Part shown: positions 1 to 5,819 of the stretch, in pieces
Numbering within the stretch: position 1 is the first letter of the stretch
Layout of the letters: each line of letters starts with the position of its first letter
Assembly (NCBI GenBank): GCA_022574315.1
Contig: JACZSH010000055.1
Span: forward strand, 1-9,396
Length of the DNA: 9,396 nucleotides
Source of the DNA: Chloroflexota bacterium
GTDB taxonomy: Bacteria > Chloroflexota > Dehalococcoidia > Dehalococcoidales > RBG-16-60-22
Direction: 5' to 3'
Program-made: the position numbers and the translations under genes
The notes under the pieces: model-generated
What the model was told of the DNA's origin: nothing
The model's input: the letters and a program-made list of their open reading frames with translations, nothing else
The model's database searches: none

Positions 1-476
1 GTGGCCCAGTCCTCGCGCCGGAGCGCCTCAAAAGCGCCCGCGCAGAGCCGCGCCGTTACCTCCGTCTTTTTCCCATGCCGCCTGGCTTGCTCCCGGATTA
101 GCTGCGCGGCGGATTCCACCGTGCCGGGGTGAGTGCCCAGGACACCGATACGGTCACCGAGTTCCATCGTCTCGTCGATTATTATCTCCAGGACGGACAG
201 TACCGGAACGTTGACCGCCGCTGCCACCTCATCGACCAGTCGGCCGAAAGCGGTACAGGTGAGCAGCACCACCTCAGCGCCGGATTCCTCGGCAAAAGAG
301 GCCAGCAGCCCCAGCCGCCGCACGACGCGCTTACGGGACTGTTCGCCGGCTAAAAAAGGCAGGCCCTCATCTACGAAATGGACGACGTCGACGCCGGGTA
401 ATATTTGGGAAACCAGCTCATTGAACAACCTGACATGGGTGGCTACGGCATGCACCATGCCGACTTTTCGTTTCAC
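1..476 (-). CDS. Asp/Glu/hydantoin racemase-family protein (3' end outside window)
   Basis: Reading the minus strand from a GTG at 476 gives 158 residues with no stop before the window edge, so the C-terminal part is missing. GGAGGT ends five bases before the GTG, which supports this start. The protein begins MKRKVGMVHAVATHVRLFNE. A buried strand followed by LLTCTAFG (residues 71-78) puts Cys74 where this superfamily carries its first catalytic cysteine. Downstream come NVPVLSVLEI and RIGVLGTHPGTVES (109-122), the typical 'IGVLGT' strand-loop of aspartate/glutamate racemases, hydantoin racemases and arylmalonate decarboxylases. Cys145 is visible, but I cannot tell whether it is the second catalytic cysteine. 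The fold assignment is fairly secure; substrate and reaction are not. It is transcribed away from the fusion gene and is probably unrelated to it. A weak promoter may lie at 514-519. Confidence 0.75.
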   Translation of the reverse strand, partial: MKRKVGMVHAVATHVRLFNELVSQILPGVDVVHFVDEGLPFLAGEQSRKRVVRRLGLLASFAEESGAEVVLLTCTAFGRLVDEVAAAVNVPVLSVLEIIIDETMELGDRIGVLGTHPGTVESAAQLIREQARRHGKKTEVTARLCAGAFEALRREDWA

Positions 477-513
477 GTGATACCTCCGGCGCGAATCTGG
501 CGGCTGATGCCAT

Positions 514-519
514 AGTATA
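514..519 (-). promoter_or_regulatory. Possible -10 box of the racemase-family gene
   Basis: The minus strand reads TATACT here, about 38 bases before the GTG start. The candidate -35 (TTTAAA, 17 bases further upstream) is poor, so this is only a plausible promoter. Confidence 0.3.
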
Positions 520-707
520 GCACCGCTTCCCGCCTGTTTAAAAGAAATTATCGGCCAGGGGTAGGGTAGCCATGTTTTGCAAGCCCTTAAATAGTGGTGA
601 TAAATTTTTATTGAATAAGCGCCTTTTGGTTCTAATCACCCTCAAAATAACGCTAAAAAGACTTTTGTTATATGTTAAATCGTGAGTAATGCTCAGTGTT
701 TTATAGC

Positions 708-736
708 TTGACAAAAAAACCACATTATCGTAGCAT
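708..736 (+). promoter_or_regulatory. Sigma70-type promoter of the fusion gene
   Basis: TTGACA (708-713) and TAGCAT (731-736) are separated by 17 bases. The -35 is a perfect consensus and the -10 matches at four of six positions. Transcription would start near 743, leaving a leader of about 230 nt before the ATG at 974. Confidence 0.6.
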
Positions 737-851
737 GGGGACACCATGAGTCGATGGCAATTTAGGGTTGACGAAGCAATGTTACCGATATGAGTGTCCT
801 TCTTTACACTGGACAGTGACCGGCGGATAACGCCTTACTGCCAGTGCCCAT

Positions 852-875
852 TTTAGCAGCCTGATTTCTGCTGAA
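852..875 (+). other. Hairpin in the fusion-gene leader
   Basis: TTTAGCAG (852-859) pairs with CTGCTGAA (868-875) around an 8-nt loop, giving eight pairs including one U-G. It sits about 100 nt upstream of the start codon. A regulatory role is conjecture. Confidence 0.35.
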
Positions 876-973
876 CATCATTTATCCTCGTTGTCCAAAA
901 TGTCAGCTTGGTGCTTGATATTCCGGGTACAACCTCCCACATTAGCAAGTGGCCGGAGCAACTGGAGTAAACT

Positions 974-2893
974 ATGCAAGTAAAGAGAGAAACCGCTTTT
1001 GACCGGGAACCTTACCCCTGGCCTTATCCCACCGTACGCAAGGCCATCATCCTGGCCGCCGGCGTAGGTAATCGTCTGCGTCCCTTCACGGACCTGAGCC
1101 CCAAATGTCTCGTCCCCGTGAACGGAGTGCCGATACTGATTAATACCCTGACTCACCTCGCCAACGCCGGCATTGGCCAGACGGTTATCGTCGTCGGCCA
1201 TCTCAGAGAAAAGATTGTCGAGCAGGTGGGTTTTCGATTCTGCGGCATGGATATCACCTACGTGGAGTCAGAGCGCTATGCCACCACCAACAATATTTTT
1301 TCCCTGTGGCTTGCCCGCGAACACCTTAATGAGGATATACTTCTTCTTGAGGCCGATGTCTTCTTCGCACCGGAGTTGATTGACCGCTTGCTGGGCATCA
1401 AGGGTGGGAACCAGGCGGCGGTAGTACGGCACCAGCCCGGGATGTTGGGCACGGTAGTCTGTCTTGGTGATGCCGGCATAATCGAATCCCTGGTAGAATC
1501 CAAGCACCAGGGACCTGATTTTGAGTACCGGGATACCTTCAAAACGGTCAATATCTACCGTTTCTCCGGGGAGTTCTTACGGAACAATTTCCTGCCCTGC
1601 CTTGATGCCGCCATCAATGCGGGTAACGTCCATGATTACTATGAAACAATCCTGCGCGAACTGTGCGCTCAGTATCGGCTGACCATGACCGCGGTTCACT
1701 GCGATGACATCAAATGGGTCGAGATTGATTGCCTGGATGACTTAGACGCCGCTAACTACCTGTTCGCCAGCCAGAAGCAGCGCTACGAGCACGTATCAAA
1801 GCTGCACGGTGATTACTGGCGCTATGACTTCGTCGACCACGCTCTCCTCTATAACCTTTACTTCCCGCCCCAAGCCCTGCTCGATGAAATCGCCGGGCAC
1901 CTGCGTGAACTGGTCCTCAACTACCCCAGCGGCCAGGATGTCCTGGCAGGACTGATGGGGGCGTTGATTGACCAGCCGTCAGCCAGGATTGTCGTTGGCA
2001 ACGGCGTCTCCGAACTGATAAAAGTCATCAGCCGACGCCTCGGCAGGCGGTTGATAGTACCCGTCCCGTCATTCAACGAATGGATTAACGCCGCACCGGA
2101 GGGCGCCGTCATCGAATCGGCTCTCCTTCCGCCTCTCTTCCAGCTGGACGTGGATTCATTCGTCAGGGAGGCCACTGAGAGCGGGGCTGATATCGCCGTC
2201 GTCGTCAACCCCAACAATCCAACCTCTCTCGCCGTGCCCAGGGAAGACCTGCTCCGCCTCGTCGAACAACTGGCCGGGAAAAATATCCGGCTCATCATTG
2301 ACGAGTCTTTTATCGACTTTACCCGGGAGCCCTCGGCGGCCACCATGGTGCCGGAGATAGAGCGGTACCCGAATCTGGCGATAGTCAAGAGCCTGGGCAA
2401 ATGTTGTGGTGCCGGCGGGCTGCGCCTCGGTTATCTGCTGACGGCTAACTCTCAATTTGCCGCCGCGGTTCGTGAAGAGATTTCCATTTGGAACATCAAT
2501 AGCTTTGCTGAGATGTTCCTCCGGCTGGCGCCGCGCTATTGGCCCCAGTTTGTTTCGAGCTGCCGGCGTGTCCGGATGACTTGTGATGCCCTCTACCGTC
2601 GTCTGGATGCCATCCCCGGACTGGTGGCGTACCGGCCGGAGGCTAACTTTGTCCTCTGCCGCCTCCCCGATAATGCCATGAGCGGCCCGGAGTTCTGCAG
2701 AAGACTTTTCATCGATTATAATATACTTATCAAGCACTGTGCCGGGAAAACGATGCCGCAAGCCGACCGCTATCTCAGAATCGCTTCTCGCACCGAGGTA
2801 GAAAATGAATTTCTGGTCAAGGCTATCGCCGACATTTTGAACCGGGCGGCACCGGCGGTGCCATCCAGGGGCAAAAACCGGAGCACCGCTTAA
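974..2893 (+). CDS. Fusion: LicC-like nucleotidyltransferase + CobD/HisC-like PLP enzyme
   Basis: The 639-residue protein has two enzyme domains. Residues 21-265 are a sugar-phosphate/LicC-type nucleotidyltransferase. LAAGVGNRLRPFTDLSPK (27-44) is the NTP-binding signature ending in the catalytic lysine. TTNNIFSLW (104-112) resembles the 'NN.FSL' segment of phosphocholine and aminoethylphosphonate cytidylyltransferases. EAD (126-128) and EID (250-252) are the likely metal ligands. Residues 280-620 are a fold-type I PLP enzyme: NPNNPTS (412-418), the DESFIDF strand (443-449) with Asp443 for the pyridine nitrogen, SLGK with probable Schiff-base Lys476, GLRLGY (482-487), and Arg602 as a probable substrate-carboxylate or phosphate ligand. 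DESFIDF and GLRLGY recall CobD, which makes aminopropanol phosphate from threonine phosphate, as much as HisC. A reasonable inference is that the PLP half makes an amino-alcohol phosphate and the other half couples it to CMP. GGAG (964-967) fixes the ATG. The stop overlaps the convergent LicD-family gene by 4 bp. Confidence 0.88.
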   Translation: MQVKRETAFDREPYPWPYPTVRKAIILAAGVGNRLRPFTDLSPKCLVPVNGVPILINTLTHLANAGIGQTVIVVGHLREKIVEQVGFRFCGMDITYVESERYATTNNIFSLWLAREHLNEDILLLEADVFFAPELIDRLLGIKGGNQAAVVRHQPGMLGTVVCLGDAGIIESLVESKHQGPDFEYRDTFKTVNIYRFSGEFLRNNFLPCLDAAINAGNVHDYYETILRELCAQYRLTMTAVHCDDIKWVEIDCLDDLDAANYLFASQKQRYEHVSKLHGDYWRYDFVDHALLYNLYFPPQALLDEIAGHLRELVLNYPSGQDVLAGLMGALIDQPSARIVVGNGVSELIKVISRRLGRRLIVPVPSFNEWINAAPEGAVIESALLPPLFQLDVDSFVREATESGADIAVVVNPNNPTSLAVPREDLLRLVEQLAGKNIRLIIDESFIDFTREPSAATMVPEIERYPNLAIVKSLGKCCGAGGLRLGYLLTANSQFAAAVREEISIWNINSFAEMFLRLAPRYWPQFVSSCRRVRMTCDALYRRLDAIPGLVAYRPEANFVLCRLPDNAMSGPEFCRRLFIDYNILIKHCAGKTMPQADRYLRIASRTEVENEFLVKAIADILNRAAPAVPSRGKNRSTA

Positions 2894-3789
2894 AGGTCAC
2901 TGCTGGCCTGGAGGTGCTCTTCTCCCGGCCGGTAGATATATTTCCGGGCCGGTTTGACCTTCTCCACGAAGAGGGTACGTTCATGGCCGTTGAATTTGAT
3001 AATGAGCGCATACCAGAAATCACACGGTACATGCAGTTTGACGATGCCCTGTTTATTAGCCCGGAAAGTACCCAGTCCCACCACTGAAATCAGGGCGTCA
3101 GTCACCGGTTGATCTCGTTCGTCCAATACCATTACCGTGGCGGCGCGCCAGGGTAACAAGCGCCGGGTGATTGCCTGCTTCAGACGCCGCGTCCGGCCGT
3201 AAGAGCTACCTTCCGAGATAAGATTTATGATATCCTTTTCATAGTCTCCCGGTGGCTTCGGGACGTGCCATTCCGGACCATACTTGACTTCCAAGTACTC
3301 TTCGGGCGGATTCGGCACGTAGAACTCGCTACCGATAAAATCCACCTTCTTCAATTCCACGAAAAACCGTACCGGGATACGGCTGGCCGGATACATGAAC
3401 ACAGCGTCATTCATTATGCGGTAGCACTCCCAGTCCACCATCACCGGGGGCTTTACTATGGGTACGAATATAAAGTCGTCGGTGCGCCCCAGTGTGGTTA
3501 TGAAGCCTCTTTCCCGGAGAGTACGGACGACTGGTTCTATCTTCTCTTCGGTGAGCCCGTGCAGTCCGAGCACGGAGCCGATATCAATGTCATCATCCCA
3601 GGGAATGAAAGCTTTATCTCTGATGGCCCCGAGGCAGGTCCCCTGTCGAAGGAAAAAGCTTATCCCGGCCTGGTCCATCACCTCTTTTATCTCCAGCAGG
3701 ACGCGGATGGCCTTGGGGATATCCAGCGGTGCCAGCTTCTCCACCAATCGGTTATGTACTGCTTCCTCAGCCGGAGTGAGTTTTTCCAT
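2890..3789 (-). CDS. LicD-family transferase with extra C-terminal domain
   Basis: LicD proteins transfer phosphocholine or related groups from a CDP-linked donor to glycans. This 299-residue protein has the family core: FFLRQGTCLGAIRDKAF (45-61) followed by IPWDDDIDIG (62-71), the metal-binding signature of this nucleotidyltransferase-like fold. The usual late element PEEYLEVKYGPEWHVPKP lies at 162-179. After about residue 215 comes a probable small beta domain (ATVMVLDERDQPVTDALISV...) that resembles carboxypeptidase-regulatory-like folds and is not part of a minimal LicD. I place the start at the ATG at 3789 because AGGGGGGT lies seven bases upstream. A GTG at 3846 would add 19 residues but lacks a ribosome site. 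Gene ends with TAA inside the last codons of the convergent fusion gene, which makes the pair a likely functional cassette. No strong promoter was found upstream. Acceptor and transferred group are unknown. Confidence 0.88.
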   Translation of the reverse strand: MEKLTPAEEAVHNRLVEKLAPLDIPKAIRVLLEIKEVMDQAGISFFLRQGTCLGAIRDKAFIPWDDDIDIGSVLGLHGLTEEKIEPVVRTLRERGFITTLGRTDDFIFVPIVKPPVMVDWECYRIMNDAVFMYPASRIPVRFFVELKKVDFIGSEFYVPNPPEEYLEVKYGPEWHVPKPPGDYEKDIINLISEGSSYGRTRRLKQAITRRLLPWRAATVMVLDERDQPVTDALISVVGLGTFRANKQGIVKLHVPCDFWYALIIKFNGHERTLFVEKVKPARKYIYRPGEEHLQASSDL

Positions 3790-3909
3790 GCCTGACCCCC
3801 CTGATTTATGATTATGGATACCGACGTACTCCGGTAATCTTACCACATATTAAATAAGAGTTGCTGGTATCATATATCCTGGCTACCTGGACGATTTAAA
3901 GAACTGGTA

Positions 3910-3926
3910 GTTTGTCTTTCACAAAC
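3910..3926. repeat. Short inverted repeat near the integrase remnant
   Basis: GTTTGT-CTTTC-ACAAAC is a perfect 6-bp inverted repeat with a 5-base spacer, in the AT-rich gap between the LicD-family gene and the integrase remnant. It could be a leftover recombinase-binding site or a chance hairpin. Confidence 0.3.
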
Positions 3927-3977
3927 CCGATACCAAACCTTACTTTTGAAACCAGGAACGTTTCTATGTAATACTGA

Positions 3978-4160
3978 ATAATTGGGGTGTTTTTTATCCA
4001 AGAGAGGCTAGGACATTCCAGTATTCAAATGACGCTAGATATTTACAGCCACGTTGCCCCGGGATTACAAGAGGCAGCTGCCAAGCGATTTGATGAGGCA
4101 TTTCAAAAGGGTAGAAATTGGGTAGAAAAACCAGTGATTCGGAGTAATAATGAGCGTTAA
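3978..4160 (+). pseudogene. C-terminal remnant of a tyrosine-recombinase integrase
   Basis: The frame opens after a TGA at 3975-3977 and ends with TAA at 4158-4160. From about 3996 it encodes IQERLGHSSIQMTLDIYSHV, then APGLQEAAAKRFDEAFQKG. This is the classic end of a phage-type integrase: the 'LGHSS' box with the conserved His, then the nucleophilic tyrosine in TLDIYSHV (codon 4044-4046), then the C-terminal helix. About 60 codons survive. The core-binding domain and the first catalytic Arg are absent, since the 130 bases upstream carry stops and no recognisable integrase sequence. The fragment is therefore non-functional. Its end lies 33 bases from the 3' end of the tRNA-Glu gene, the usual place for an integrase gene in a tRNA-inserted element. 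I conclude that an element once integrated here and was largely deleted. Confidence 0.87.
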
Positions 4161-4192
4161 TTTAGCTTCAAAAACATGGGTTAATCGTGACT

Positions 4193-4269
4193 TGGTAGCG
4201 CATACCGGATTCGAACCGGTGATCTCCTCCTTGAGAGGGAGGTGTCCTAAACCCCTAGACGAATGCGCC
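4193..4269 (-). tRNA. tRNA-Glu (anticodon CUC)
   Basis: The minus strand folds into a complete cloverleaf. The acceptor stem is GGCGCAT with ATGCGCT (first pair G-U). The D arm starts GTCT and closes GGAC. The anticodon stem is CCTCC/GGAGG with loop CTCTCAA, giving anticodon CUC (Glu, GAG codons). The T arm is ACCGG-TTCGAAT-CCGGT. Discriminator A is at 4196 and CCA is encoded (4193-4195). All expected stems pair, so the gene looks functional. Its 3' end faces the integrase remnant, so the T-arm/acceptor region was probably the attachment site and was restored by the element's own copy or never disrupted. Confidence 0.97.
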
Positions 4270-4323
4270 ACACCAAAAAACTGGCTGGTGCCCGGCAGGT
4301 TTCCGGCGCAGAAGCCACCACGT

Positions 4324-4353
4324 ATTATCGCCGTTAACCGGAGGTAAAGTCAA
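4324..4353 (-). promoter_or_regulatory. Promoter of the tRNA-Glu gene
   Basis: On the minus strand TTGACT (4348-4353) and GATAAT (4324-4329) are 18 bases apart, each matching five of six consensus bases. Transcription would begin near 4317, about 48 nt before the mature tRNA. Confidence 0.6.
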
Positions 4354-4363
4354 GCCGGTGTGC

Positions 4364-4391
4364 TAATGGCATATGGCGCAGAGAGCACGCT
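4364..4391. repeat. 28-bp imperfect direct repeat, copy 1 (CAICH repeat)
   Basis: This stretch matches 6740-6767 at 25 of 28 positions in the same orientation, 2376 bp apart. Read on the minus strand with the adjoining base for the stop, it gives Arg-Ala-Leu-Cys-Ala-Ile-Cys-His-stop, in the same frame as the membrane-protein gene that ends with TAG at 4390-4392. Copy 2 is the authentic C-terminus of the CcmE-like gene. The codon aligned with this TAG is CAG (Gln) in copy 2. Confidence 0.8.
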
Positions 4392-4887
4392 AAAGGTATC
4401 GGGAACTAACCATTGTGGCTAACGCGATAACCACAAAAATGAAGTTGATGCGACTGAGTTTCGTAATTCGTTCCGAGAGTTGATGAAGTCGCTGCCCCTC
4501 TTCAGGAGTGGGGGCACGCCCTTCAATACTTCGGCCCAGTTTTTCCATGCGAATCCCTGTCGGCATGATAATGCCGAAACCAATTATACTGATAACTATG
4601 GTTGCGATGATGCCTGTCAGGATAACCCAACCCCAGGCAGTAGTTACCAATTGCGATAAATTACCTTCGCGAATTAAAAATATCATCGCGGTTCCGGTAC
4701 CGAATAACAGGATGAAACTTAATGCCATGAGAGGAGTTAATACTGGCGTGATAGCCCTCATGACCGGGCCCTGGATAGCCGGGCCAAGCCGCTTTAAACG
4801 AGGTTCTAATATTGGCACCAGGAACAGGTAGGTACCACCGACAAATATTCCGGCAATGATGTGTATCAGCCGTAACGTTGTGTACAT
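4390..4887 (-). CDS. Four-helix integral membrane protein (DUF2269-like)
   Basis: The 165-residue protein is strongly hydrophobic with four probable membrane helices at about residues 5-26, 50-72, 83-108 and 146-163. The first carries a buried histidine (LIHIIAGIFVGGTY, His9), and a charged loop (residues 112-145, rich in Glu and Arg) precedes the last helix. Size and pattern suit the DUF2269/CopD-like group of small bacterial membrane proteins, whose function is not established; a haem or copper role is only possible. GGGGAGGT precedes the ATG by a short spacer, so the start is secure. Its TAG stop is followed in frame by eight more sense codons ending in CAICH and another TAG. The helix IVFVVIALATMVSSRYL looks like a natural end, so I keep the first TAG as the terminus. 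Confidence 0.7.
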   Translation of the reverse strand: MYTTLRLIHIIAGIFVGGTYLFLVPILEPRLKRLGPAIQGPVMRAITPVLTPLMALSFILLFGTGTAMIFLIREGNLSQLVTTAWGWVILTGIIATIVISIIGFGIIMPTGIRMEKLGRSIEGRAPTPEEGQRLHQLSERITKLSRINFIFVVIALATMVSSRYL

Positions 4888-4926
4888 TATGACCTCCCCT
4901 TTTTACTATATTTATATTGAGAACTG

Positions 4927-4940
4927 CTAATGTACATTAG
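4927..4940. promoter_or_regulatory. Perfect 14-bp palindrome, candidate operator
   Basis: CTAATGTACATTAG is its own reverse complement. It lies between the main transcription start (near 4962) and the ATG at 4887, and touches the -10 of the second possible promoter. This is where a dimeric repressor could act. No regulator gene is adjacent, so the cognate protein is unknown. Confidence 0.5.
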
Positions 4941-4968
4941 TATACTATTTGCCATAATCTTGGTGAAG

Positions 4969-4997
4969 AGTATATACCCTGAATAATGTCTTGTCAA
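4969..4997 (-). promoter_or_regulatory. Strong sigma70-type promoter of the membrane-protein gene
   Basis: On the minus strand TTGACA (4992-4997) and TATACT (4969-4974) are separated by 17 bases. The -35 is perfect and the -10 matches five of six. A second possible promoter (TTCACC 4962-4967, TATACT 4939-4944, spacer 17) lies just downstream, giving a tandem arrangement. Confidence 0.65.
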
Positions 4998-5126
4998 GTA
5001 CCTGTTTTCGTTATGAAAACCTCACGACTAAATACAGAAGCACCAGATTCGTCTGCTACGCCGGGCCACACGCTTGGGAAACGATGTTATGGTAAAGACT
5101 TCCTAGCATATTAGGGGGCGGTTCAA

Positions 5127-5219
5127 TACGAAGGTTGGTAAAAGCAAGTCTTCAACATTATTGATTTAATTCACTCCCAACACGTTAAGATGGATACTTT
5201 GCAAGATATCTTGAAATTC
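5127..5219. repeat. Diverged direct repeat, copy A
   Basis: These 93 bases align without a gap to 5548-5640 with about 65 identities (roughly 70%). Both begin TACGAAGG and end TTGAAATTC. Copy A has an early in-frame TAA in the frame that is open in copy B. Confidence 0.7.
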
Positions 5220-5234
5220 TATAGAAATTCTATA
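5213..5234. repeat. Exact 11-bp tandem duplication
   Basis: GAAATTCTATA occurs twice back to back (5213-5223 and 5224-5234). The first copy spans the right edge of repeat A. Copy B continues differently, so the duplication is specific to copy A and looks like replication slippage. Confidence 0.7.
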
Positions 5235-5547
5235 AGGCTCCATTATCATGAAGTGTAAGAGAAACCTCTAAAGTTCTTTTTCATCTACAACACGGTAGAC
5301 TTCCGAAATAAGGCAACTTAACTGGATTTCTTATCTTTAATCAGGTCGTTTGCATTTCCCCAAAGAAACAGCAACCCTTTCCAGATTAGTTTGCCCAAGT
5401 CTATTAACAATCAAAGCATTTGCCTCTAGTCTCCTTTGACTTGATTGTAACTTAAGGTATGTCGTAAGAATACGACTTGTATCACATTTATGGATTACAT
5501 AAATCACTGTTGAGAATTGAGGCACTTTGGCCCCTGAAAGTGCTAGA

Positions 5548-5640
5548 TACGAAGGCCTGAAAAAGCAACGCCTCATTCTTATTGATTTAACCCCTTCCCA
5601 TCGTGTGAAGCTGGGAATATTTCGGGATAGTTTGAAATTC
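5548..5640. repeat. Diverged direct repeat, copy B
   Basis: Partner of 5127-5219. In the frame starting at 5548 it is open and encodes YEGLKKQRLILIDLTPS followed by HRVKLGIFRDSLKF, continuing to a TGA at 5668-5670. Mismatches are not concentrated at third codon positions, so there is no sign of recent protein-level selection. Confidence 0.7.
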
Positions 5641-5738
5641 AAAAAGGTGACTATTGACCTGAACTTTTGAGACATGATAAAGAAACCGCGGTATCCTGGT
5701 GCCGTAAGTGCAACCAATAGCTCATTACTAATTGTGGA

Positions 5739-5766
5739 TTGACTGACGCCATAGAAATGGTACACT
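5739..5766 (+). promoter_or_regulatory. Probable promoter of the CAP-like lipoprotein gene
   Basis: TTGACT (5739-5744) and TACACT (5761-5766) are 16 bases apart, matching five and four of six consensus bases. The leader would be about 47 nt, ending in GGGAGG (5809-5814) before the ATG at 5820. Confidence 0.45.
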
Positions 5767-5819
5767 TACTATGCTGTTTCTAGTAACAAATAAAAAGTTA
5801 ATAGGAACGGGAGGTTCAA

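Larger units (their letters stand above)
481..973. other. Intergenic region with promoter and long leader of the fusion gene
   Basis: I find no convincing gene in these roughly 490 bases. A 69-codon minus-strand frame (538-747) has unlikely composition, matches nothing I recognise and runs through the promoter described separately. The left part, about 540-740, is clearly richer in A and T than the flanking genes. The right part, about 743-973, would be a long 5' leader of the fusion gene. It holds a perfect short inverted repeat (CACTG-GA-CAGTG, 807-818) and an 8-bp stem with one G-U pair (852-859 with 868-875). No T-run follows either stem, so neither looks like a simple terminator, and I recognise no known riboswitch class. 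Confidence 0.6.
4998..5738. other. AT-rich, apparently non-coding stretch with degenerate repeats
   Basis: This stretch lies between the divergent promoters of the membrane-protein gene and the lipoprotein gene. No frame has a ribosome site plus recognisable protein. The longest, 5337-5765 on the minus strand, begins with GTG and looks random. What stands out is a pair of diverged 93-bp direct repeats (5127-5219 and 5548-5640), an exact 11-bp tandem duplication (5213-5234) and a hairpin (GTCGTA-AGAA-TACGAC, 5461-5476). On the plus strand the second repeat stays open for about 40 codons (YEGLKKQRLILIDLTPSHRV...) before TGA; the first has an early TAA. It may be decayed coding sequence or a non-autonomous repeat family. 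Confidence 0.55.

Noticed and set aside
541..580. Possible second copy of the tRNA-Glu 3' end as far attachment site (GGTAGGGTAGCCAT)
   Set aside because: Only a few scattered bases match the tRNA end; no repeat of useful length was found in the window.
538..747. Minus-strand frame of 69 codons
   Set aside because: No plausible ribosome site or family resemblance; it covers the AT-rich promoter region of the fusion gene.
2156..2761. Long minus-strand frame (201 codons) inside the fusion gene
   Set aside because: Shadow frame of a GC-rich gene; the plus strand encodes well-conserved PLP-enzyme motifs over the same bases.
4150..4347. Plus-strand frame of 65 codons containing AHTGFEPVISSLRG
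   Set aside because: It is the antisense translation of the tRNA-Glu gene, a well-known source of false small proteins.
5671..5736. Open stretch DMIKKPRYPGAVSATNSS resembling the start of an IS200/REP-type transposase
   Set aside because: Only 'YPGAV' is shared; the HUH motif and everything downstream are absent, and the frame ends after about 22 codons.
5337..5765. Minus-strand frame of 142 codons
   Set aside because: It starts with GTG without a ribosome site, has no recognisable protein features and runs through repeat copy B and the start of the lipoprotein promoter.
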